Positions 25,450-31,224 of a stretch of 42,782 bases of DNA are shown here, piece by piece. Below the pieces are notes generated by a model. That model was not told where the DNA came from. It ran no database searches and saw nothing but the letters and a program-made list of their open reading frames with translations. Each line of letters starts with the position of its first letter. The first letter of the stretch is position 1. The stretch spans positions 1 to 42,782 of the forward strand of contig JAVBNW010000089.1 of assembly GCA_031551255.1 (NCBI GenBank), read 5' to 3'. Both the position numbers and the translations under genes were made by a program. This stretch comes from JAVBNW01 sp031551255. Its GTDB lineage: Bacteria > Bacillota > Clostridia > Christensenellales > UBA1750.

Positions 25450-25594
25450 CGCCGGAAAGCCTTATCGTGGCCTCCAGGAGGAAACACGGCAGTAAAACAG
25501 CGCCCGGCCTGCAATAGCCGAATGGACAAGGCCTGCAAACGCATGTTCTTAGTTTTCGGGGCCGCCGCATTCTGGCAAACCTTCCCCGAGCCCT

Positions 25595-26965
25595 TTACTC
25601 GTCGCTGTCGATGCTCACCGCGCCGGATTCTGCAGCAATCACGGCGATAGCGCATTCGAGCCGCTTGCGCTCCATTTCGCATTCCATCGCATACGGCTTT
25701 GCGATATCCCCTGAAAACGCATGCGCGTTGGCGGCGCATCCTCCGCCACAATGGTATTTTGCCCAACATGCGCAACAAGTTTGCTTGCTGAGCGCATGAT
25801 TTTTCGCAAAGCGCTCGCGCAACTCTTCGTTCAGTTCGCCCCGATAAAGATTTCCTATGCGATAGCCCTCTCTGCCCACAAATTGATGACAGGGATAAAG
25901 ATCGCCCTCGGGCGTAACGGCCAGGTATTCGTACCCCGCCCCGCAGCCCGTCAGGCGCTTGCGCAAGCAGGGGCCTCCCTCCAAATCGACGACGAAATGA
26001 AAGAACGAAAACCATTCTCCGCTTTTGCGCTTTTTTAGGTAGAGCCCGAGCAGGCGATCATATTCGCCGATGATCGCGGGCAAGTGCTCTTCTTTTAGCG
26101 CATAAGGCGAGTCCGGCGAAAGCACGACCGGCTCGATGCTGATCTGCTCGAATCCCTCGCCGACAAGCGCCAACGCATCCTCGGCAAAATCTAAGTTGCG
26201 CGCGGTAAACGTGCCGCGCACATAATAGCTCTTCCCCTTCCTTGCGGCCACAAGCCTCTTCGCGCCGGCGAGCGCCCGCGCAAACGTGCCTTCGCCCTGT
26301 TCATCCGGGCGCATGAAATCGTGAACGGCCCGCCTTCCGTCGAGCGACAGTACGCAATTGTCCATCTCGCGGTTGATATAGTCGATCGCATCATCCGTAA
26401 GGGATACGGCGTTGGTGGTGATGGTAAAGTGAAACCGCTTGCCGCTCGCCTTTTCCAGTTCGCGGCCGTAGGCGACGATCTGCTTGACGGCGTCAAAGTT
26501 CATCATCGGCTCGCCGCCGAAGAAATCCACCTCGAGATTTTCGCGGTTCCCCGAGTGCTCGACCAAAAAATTTAACGCTTTTTTTCCGGTAGCCGCGCTC
26601 ATCATCGAGCGGGAACCGTGAAAAGCGCCGGCGCCGGCAAAGCAATAGCGGCAGCGTAAATCGCAGTCGTGTGCGATGTGCAGGCACAGCGCCTTGATAT
26701 CGCCGTGCGCGGGCTTTATATCGTCCTCGCCGACGGGAATAGCGCTAAAGAGCAGCCCTTCCTCGATGAGGCGGCGCACCTCTTCCATGGCGGTAGCCGC
26801 CTCGGGCTCGCCAAAGTCCGCGGCCAGGGCGATCGCAATCTCCTGCGGCGTCGCGCTCTGCCACATTTTCACCGCCTCGTACGCGGGCCTGTCCAACACG
26901 TGAACCGCGCCGGTATCCACATCCAGCGCAATGAACCCATCCCCCGCGGGATATGTGTGAACCAT
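25595..26965 (-). CDS. SCIFF ranthipeptide maturase (radical SAM/SPASM)
   Basis: Radical SAM enzyme that forms thioether bonds in the SCIFF peptide. 456 aa: N-terminal PqqD-like recognition region (about 5-80), radical SAM cluster motif CDLRCRYC (C101, C105, C108), GGEPMM typical of the fold, and a C-terminal SPASM domain with many Cys (CGAGYEYLAV..CHQF..CCACWAKYHCGGGC..C) for two auxiliary 4Fe-4S clusters. Start at ATG 26965 with GGAGA upstream; an in-frame longer start has no ribosome site. It lies 121 bp after the peptide gene, separated by a strong terminator. Confidence 0.95.
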   Translation of the reverse strand: MVHTYPAGDGFIALDVDTGAVHVLDRPAYEAVKMWQSATPQEIAIALAADFGEPEAATAMEEVRRLIEEGLLFSAIPVGEDDIKPAHGDIKALCLHIAHDCDLRCRYCFAGAGAFHGSRSMMSAATGKKALNFLVEHSGNRENLEVDFFGGEPMMNFDAVKQIVAYGRELEKASGKRFHFTITTNAVSLTDDAIDYINREMDNCVLSLDGRRAVHDFMRPDEQGEGTFARALAGAKRLVAARKGKSYYVRGTFTARNLDFAEDALALVGEGFEQISIEPVVLSPDSPYALKEEHLPAIIGEYDRLLGLYLKKRKSGEWFSFFHFVVDLEGGPCLRKRLTGCGAGYEYLAVTPEGDLYPCHQFVGREGYRIGNLYRGELNEELRERFAKNHALSKQTCCACWAKYHCGGGCAANAHAFSGDIAKPYAMECEMERKRLECAIAVIAAESGAVSIDSDE

Positions 26966-27038
26966 GGGATTCTCCTCTCCTGCGCGTGCCGAGAAATCCA
27001 CGCCGCGCTCGCCGTGCTACCGTTCCTTTATGCCCGTT

Positions 27039-27067
27039 AAAAATGCCTCCGGATCGTTCCGGAGGCA
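27039..27067 (-). terminator. Terminator between SCIFF peptide and its maturase
   Basis: Minus strand TGCCTCCGGA-ACGA-TCCGGAGGCA (27067-27044), a perfect 10-bp stem, followed by TTTTT (27043-27039). It stands between the peptide stop and the maturase ATG, so most transcripts should end after the peptide gene and read-through would set the enzyme level. Confidence 0.9.
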
Positions 27068-27086
27068 GTATGGGCCGTCAACCGGG

Positions 27087-27257
27087 TCAGTTCTTCTGCG
27101 CCGGACGGCGGATGCGCTCGTCGCGGTTTTTGCAGGACTGGTTCGCAACCGTGCAGCTGGTTTTGCAAGCGCTCTGGCAAGAGGCATTGCATTCGCCACA
27201 CCCGGTGTGCGCGCCGCGGCGAACATTGCTCGCGGCGATGGTGACGATGTGCTTCAT
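27087..27257 (-). CDS. Six-cysteine SCIFF ranthipeptide precursor
   Basis: Ribosomally made peptide modified by the adjacent radical SAM enzyme. 56 aa: leader MKHIVTIAASNVRRGAHTG, then the conserved core CGECNASCQSACKTSCTVAN followed by QSC, with six cysteines spaced as in SCIFF. The tail KNRDERIRRPAQKN is longer and more basic than the short tail I recall for the family. ATG at 27257 with GGAGGAG 7 nt upstream. Promoter at 27288-27316. The biological role of SCIFF peptides is unsettled. Confidence 0.95.
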   Translation of the reverse strand: MKHIVTIAASNVRRGAHTGCGECNASCQSACKTSCTVANQSCKNRDERIRRPAQKN

Positions 27258-27287
27258 ATGTACACTCTCCTCCAAGAAACTGATGCC

Positions 27288-27316
27288 AGTATAGCGCATT
27301 TGTAGGCTTCGCGCAA
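27288..27316 (-). promoter_or_regulatory. SCIFF promoter
   Basis: Minus-strand -35 TTGCGC (27316-27311), 17-nt spacer, -10 TATACT (27293-27288), about 30 bases before the peptide ATG. Confidence 0.75.
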
Positions 27317-27339
27317 CCTCCGGCGCAGAAAATACCTTG

Positions 27340-27505
27340 CTAGGGCGTATCCCTAAAGTCACCGCGATGCAAATTGCGATAGATTTTTCGGCAGATCAAG
27401 GAGCCGAAGCGCCGGCGTAGCAGCGCTACGCCAAGCACAGAGCGACGCCGAGATGCCGGAAAAGATGTCGCAATTTGCGCGCAGGGGTCTAGGGGCACGC
27501 CCTAG
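27340..27505. repeat. Palindromic element (~166 bp) at the ligase 3' end
   Basis: Ends CTAGGGCGT (27340-27348) and ACGCCCTAG (27497-27505) are perfect inverted repeats; CCCTA/TAGGG follow just inside, then GCAAATTGCGA (27369-27379) with TCGCAATTTGC (27468-27478), TTTTTCGGCA with TGCCGGAAAA, and a centre GGCGTAGC-agc-GCTACGCC (27413-27432). No ORF inside. The form fits a MITE-like or REP-like element. Its right end provides the stop codon of the acyl-CoA ligase. No second copy is seen in the window. Confidence 0.75.
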
Positions 27506-29208
27506 GCGGTCTCGATCGCGGCGACGGTCTCCAGCTTAAGCTCCTGAACGGCGCGCTCGCGCAGAATATATTTTTGAATCTTTCCGCTCGCCGTCATGGG
27601 GTATTGATCGATAAAGCGCACATAGCGCGGCGCCTTGTAGCGGGAAAGGCCGGCCTTCACAAACTGGATGAGCTCTTGCTCCGACGCATCCTGTCCCTCT
27701 TTGAGGATCACATACGCGAGCACCTCTTCGCCGTACTTTTGATCCGGCACGCCGATGACCTGTACGTCGGACACTGCGCAGTGCGTATACATAAACTCCT
27801 CGATCTCGCGGGGATAGATGTTCTCTCCGCCTCTGATGATCATATCCTTGAGGCGGCCGGTGATCTTGTAATAGCCGTTTTCATCGCAGGTGCCCACGTC
27901 GCCGGTGTGCAGCCAGCCATCCGAATCGATCGCGGCGGCGGTCGCCTCGGGCATTTTGTAATAGCCCTTCATGATGTGATAGCCGCGCGTGCAGATCTCG
28001 CCCGGCACGTTGGGCGGGCACTCCTCGCCCGTATCCGGATTGACGATCTTTCCCTCGCAATAGGGCAGCAAGCGGCCTACCGTCGAAACGCGCAGCTCGA
28101 GCGGATCGTCTACCGTGGTCTGCGTCATGCCGGGCGAGGACTCGGTCTGCCCAAACACGATGGTGATTTGCGACATGTTCATTTCATCCACCACGCGGCG
28201 CATCACCTTGGTAGGGCAGGGCGAGCCCGCCATAATGCCGGTGCGCATGTGGTCGAAGCGGAATTCCGAAAACCTTTCGTTCTCGAGCATGGCGATAAAC
28301 ATCGTAGGCACGCCGTGCACCGCCGTACACTTTTCCCACATCACGGCCTCCATAACCCGAATCGGGTGGAATGCCTCCACCATGATCATCGAAGTACCGT
28401 GCGTAACCGATGCCATTACCGACAGCACCACGCCGAAGCAGTGAAACAGCGGCACCGTAATGCACAGCCTGTCTTGCGTGGAAAAGCGCATGCAGTCTCC
28501 GATGCATTTGCCGTTGTTGACCAGGTTATAGTGCGTCAGCTGCACGCCCTTGGGGAAGCCCGTGGTGCCCGAGGTGTACTGCATGTTGATCACGTCGTCA
28601 ATATCGAGCGACGCTTGCCTTTTGTCGAGCTCTTCTTGCGTTACGTTCTTGGCAAGGTCGTATAGATCGTCGAAGTTGAACATGCCCTTGGGCGTCTGAT
28701 CCCTAGGCCCGACATAGATGACATTTTTGAGGAACGGCATCTTTTTGCAGACAAGCTTGCCCGGCTCGCAGGTCTCAAGCTCCGGCGCGATCGCCTTGAC
28801 GTGCTCGACGTATTTGGAATCCTTAAATCCTTCGATTAGCACCAGCGTCGTGGTATCGGACTGGCGCAGCAAGTACTCCAGCTCGAACTGCTTGTAATTC
28901 GTGTTGACCGTCACCAGCACGGCGCCCATCTTCGCGGTTGCGAACTGCGTGAGTAGCCACTGCGGCACGTTCGTCGCCCAAATGGAAACCTTTTCATCCG
29001 CCACAATGCCCATGGCCATGAAGGCCCGGGCAATCACGTTGCAGCGATCCCTAAATTCGCTGTACGACCACCTTTCGGAGCCGTGGGGGTAGATGACGCA
29101 ATCCTGATCGGGATATTTGGCCGCCTGAGCGTCGAGCAAATCGCCAATGGTAATTTTGACCAATTCGCGCGTATCCTCGGAATACGCCGAGTTACCATGT
29201 CGATCCAT
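27502..29208 (-). CDS. AMP-dependent acyl-CoA synthetase/ligase
   Basis: Adenylate-forming enzyme that activates a carboxylic acid with ATP and CoA; 568 aa. Motifs: YTSGTTGFPKG (211-221, phosphate loop), FGQTESSPGMTQT (A5), DGWLHTGDVG and GRLKDMIIRGGENIYPREIE (hinge and A8), and the C-terminal catalytic Lys in PMTASGKIQKY. Resembles FadD/medium-chain or branched-chain acyl-CoA ligases; the substrate is not defined. Start at ATG 29208 with AAGGAG 6 nt upstream. Its TAG lies inside the end of the palindromic element 27340-27505. Transcription is controlled by a T-box leader with a probable Leu specifier. Confidence 0.92.
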   Translation of the reverse strand: MDRHGNSAYSEDTRELVKITIGDLLDAQAAKYPDQDCVIYPHGSERWSYSEFRDRCNVIARAFMAMGIVADEKVSIWATNVPQWLLTQFATAKMGAVLVTVNTNYKQFELEYLLRQSDTTTLVLIEGFKDSKYVEHVKAIAPELETCEPGKLVCKKMPFLKNVIYVGPRDQTPKGMFNFDDLYDLAKNVTQEELDKRQASLDIDDVINMQYTSGTTGFPKGVQLTHYNLVNNGKCIGDCMRFSTQDRLCITVPLFHCFGVVLSVMASVTHGTSMIMVEAFHPIRVMEAVMWEKCTAVHGVPTMFIAMLENERFSEFRFDHMRTGIMAGSPCPTKVMRRVVDEMNMSQITIVFGQTESSPGMTQTTVDDPLELRVSTVGRLLPYCEGKIVNPDTGEECPPNVPGEICTRGYHIMKGYYKMPEATAAAIDSDGWLHTGDVGTCDENGYYKITGRLKDMIIRGGENIYPREIEEFMYTHCAVSDVQVIGVPDQKYGEEVLAYVILKEGQDASEQELIQFVKAGLSRYKAPRYVRFIDQYPMTASGKIQKYILRERAVQELKLETVAAIETA

Positions 29209-29346
29209 GATGATCTCCTTTGCTTGCGTTGTCATGCCGCGTTGCCCCTTTCTCGCCTCGTGCTATTGCGGTAGATAGGCATTGCGCCAAGCGCCCTTGC
29301 GGATGTGCGGCTTTGCCGTGCCCACTTTGCATGGGGTTTTTACGGC

Positions 29347-29590
29347 AAAAAGCCTTCGCCTCTTTTCAGAGACGAAGGCGAACCTCCGCGGTACCACTCT
29401 GCTTGGGATCTCTCCCCGCTTTGCCGGGCACTACCATGCCCTTTCCCCTGTAACGGTGGGTCTCCGTCCGGCTTACTGACATTCGGCGCGGAAGCTCCGG
29501 GTCGAGTTTCGGCGCCTTCCGCGTCCGCCTCACACCTGCCGGCGGCTCTCTTTACGCGGGCTTACGCTTACTGAAACCCCTCATCGCATT
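29347..29590 (-). ncRNA. T-box leader, probable leucine specifier
   Basis: Minus-strand T-box riboswitch: it reads the charging state of a tRNA and lets transcription continue when the tRNA is uncharged. Visible: an AGTA box in stem I (about 29571-29568), AGAGAG and a GGTG-containing terminal loop, the specifier loop GAA-A-CTC-G, a second GAA/AGTA S-turn motif in stem II, the ACCGTTAC segment, the T-box core TGGTACCGCGG (29396-29386) and a terminator GCCTTCG..CGAAGGC with TTTTT (29379-29347). GGGT before AGTA pairs with ACCC after the specifier, which supports CTC (29506-29504, Leu) as specifier. A GTC (Val) in the stem II motif is the less likely alternative. Confidence 0.9.
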
Positions 29591-29597
29591 CGTCGAA

Positions 29598-29627
29598 ATT
29601 ATAAACGGGGTCAAAGGTGTTTGTCAA
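29598..29627 (-). promoter_or_regulatory. Promoter of the T-box/acyl-CoA ligase transcript
   Basis: Consensus sigma-A promoter on the minus strand: TTGACA (29627-29622), 18-nt spacer, TATAAT (29603-29598). Start of transcription expected near 29590, directly before stem I of the T-box. Confidence 0.9.
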
Positions 29628-29662
29628 GAGCTTTTGTCGTACCGAAATATATCAGCACCCTA

Positions 29663-30568
29663 TCATCCTTGCGGGCTTTTGAAAACCTCGGAGCCCGGCA
29701 TTTGGGACACGACGCGCGGCCCTTCCGGCTTGCGTATGTTATCCCGCATGTAGACGATGTTGGCGGTCTTGCCGTCCACCCTGCGGATCGGATCGTCGAG
29801 CTTTTTTTTGCCATACAGGCATGGGAAACCTAAAAACGAGCTGGCGAAGGCGTCGTCCGTGCCTGCCAAGATTTCGTCGCACAGTTCGATCGCCTCGTCG
29901 ATTGCCGTCGCCGCGATGGGGTATTCGCCATGCCCGTTATACAGGCAGTCGAACTTGCCCTGGAATGTCTTCAAATGCTCAAGGCCTGCAAGGTATTCTT
30001 CCACCGACGCGCCGCCGGCCCCCTTGAGCACAATCGTATTGCAGTTAAGGGCGTCTCCGGCGAAGATCGCGCGCAGCTGCCGGTCCAGCAGCACGATGCT
30101 GCCCGCCGTATGCCCGGGGACGTGGATGGCCTCGAGCACCCTGCCCCCCAAGTCGAACCGGTCGCCGTCGTATACCGGAAACGTCCTGAGCGCGCGGGGC
30201 GGCTCGACGTCGCTCTGTTCGACGCGCCGGCCGGTCTTCGCCCTATCCTGCTGCATCTGAACGTACCCGAGGCGCTCCATAACCGGGGCGTGCCAGTAGA
30301 GAACTTCCACATCGTCCGGGTAGATGAAGCACTCGCCAAAGCTGAAGGCTCCGCCGCCGTGATCGAAGTGCCCGTGGGTAAGGACGGGCAGAATGGGCAA
30401 GTCCGTAAGCTCGCGGCAATACGCCTTCAGGTTTCCGACCCCGCACAGCGTATCCACCAGCAGCGCGCGCTCGTTTCCCTCGATGAGATAGCAGTACTCC
30501 ATGCCCATGCCCACAATTTGTCGGACGCCCGGTGCGATGGGCCTTGCGGTAAAGAATTTGGATTCCAC
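29663..30568 (-). CDS. MBL-fold metallo-hydrolase
   Basis: Metallo-beta-lactamase-fold hydrolase, 301 aa. Metal ligands: LTHGHFDHGGG (64-74), VPGHTAGS and FAGDALN, then NGHGEYP near the end. The substrate is unknown; glyoxalase-II-like and lactonase-like members share these motifs. I chose the GTG at 30568, 8 nt after AAGAGG; an upstream GTG at 30577 overlaps that ribosome site. The -10 (TATAAT, 30612-30607) sits at the end of a palindromic element. Confidence 0.85.
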   Translation of the reverse strand: MESKFFTARPIAPGVRQIVGMGMEYCYLIEGNERALLVDTLCGVGNLKAYCRELTDLPILPVLTHGHFDHGGGAFSFGECFIYPDDVEVLYWHAPVMERLGYVQMQQDRAKTGRRVEQSDVEPPRALRTFPVYDGDRFDLGGRVLEAIHVPGHTAGSIVLLDRQLRAIFAGDALNCNTIVLKGAGGASVEEYLAGLEHLKTFQGKFDCLYNGHGEYPIAATAIDEAIELCDEILAGTDDAFASSFLGFPCLYGKKKLDDPIRRVDGKTANIVYMRDNIRKPEGPRVVSQMPGSEVFKSPQG

Positions 30569-30606
30569 TTTCAACACCTCTTGCTCTCCCCTATGGTTTT
30601 GCTACG

Positions 30607-30612
30607 ATTATA
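30607..30612 (-). promoter_or_regulatory. -10 box of the MBL-fold gene, inside a repeat end
   Basis: Minus-strand TATAAT, about 40 bases before the MBL start. Four of its six bases belong to the terminal inverted repeat of the 30609-30762 element. No clear -35 is seen. Confidence 0.5.
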
Positions 30613-30762
30613 GTCGACCAACCCCAAGGGCAGGGCAGGCAGGCGGGAGATTTTTTCGCAGAATAAGGAGGCGTGGCCGACAGCTGTGCTGACTGAAGCT
30701 CGACGCCGCCATGCGGGAAAAGATCCGCTCGCCTGTTCTGGTTTTGGGCTTGGTCGACTATA
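30609..30762. repeat. Palindromic element (~154 bp) upstream of the MBL gene
   Basis: Ends TATAGTCGACCAA (30609-30621) and TTGGTCGACTATA (30750-30762) are perfect 13-base inverted repeats; similarity between the two arms continues imperfectly for about 50 more bases. GATTATA occurs on both sides (30606-30612 and 30764-30770), possibly a target duplication. No ORF. Unlike the 27340-27505 element in sequence, so it is a different family. Confidence 0.65.
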
Positions 30763-30814
30763 TGATTATAAAGAAAGCGGCGACGGCATGCAAGAAGGCG
30801 AAAGGGCATCGCAA

Positions 30815-30848
30815 AGGCGTCCTGTAGCCGCATGGCCACAGGACGCCT
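30815..30848 (-). terminator. Terminator after rnj-ylbF
   Basis: Minus strand AGGCGTCCTGT pairs with ACAGGACGCCT (11 bp) around a 12-nt loop that can pair further, followed by TTG. It lies about 20 bases past the ylbF stop. Confidence 0.75.
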
Positions 30849-30870
30849 CAAAACCCGAGTGTAGCCTTGC

Positions 30871-31224
30871 CTACCCTTGCAAAAAATCCATGTCGATATC
30901 CGCCGCTTCGCCGATGATTTTATAGATATCGGCGAGCAGCTTTTGCAGGCGCATCTCAGCCAGAAGGTAGGCCGAGGCCTCTCTGGATAGCTGCAGCACC
31001 CCGGCGATTTTCTGCAGGCGCTCCATGTCGTCGGGGTTCGCGCTTCCTCCTGCGGCCATGGCCACCTGAAGCTGAAACTGCAATTTTTTATATTCTTGAA
31101 TGAGCGCCTTGTTCGTTTCGTTCTCCATCGCGGCGTCGCGCGCGGCGGAATAGTCGCGGTACTCGTCGGTTTCCTTTAAATCCTTGGCCAGCTTGTGCAC
31201 CTGATCGTAGATGTTGGCGCTCAT
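30871..31224 (-). CDS. ylbF: YlbF/YmcA family protein
   Basis: 117-aa all-helical protein of the Com_YlbF family. In Bacillus, YlbF with YmcA and YaaT forms the Y-complex, which affects RNase Y mRNA processing, competence, biofilm and sporulation. The N-terminus (MSANIYDQVHKLAKDLKETDEY) and long heptad-like helices are typical. The ATG overlaps the RNase J stop as ATGA, pairing an RNA-decay accessory factor with an RNase. Confidence 0.88.
   Translation of the reverse strand: MSANIYDQVHKLAKDLKETDEYRDYSAARDAAMENETNKALIQEYKKLQFQLQVAMAAGGSANPDDMERLQKIAGVLQLSREASAYLLAEMRLQKLLADIYKIIGEAADIDMDFLQG

Noticed and set aside
27574..28665. 363-codon open frame opposite the acyl-CoA ligase
   Set aside because: Shadow of the ligase; His/Arg-rich composition with no domain.
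29461..29486. GTC (Val) as T-box specifier
   Set aside because: It sits in the stem II S-turn motif after the CCCGGAGC segment; the GAA-A-CTC-G loop fits the stem I geometry better.
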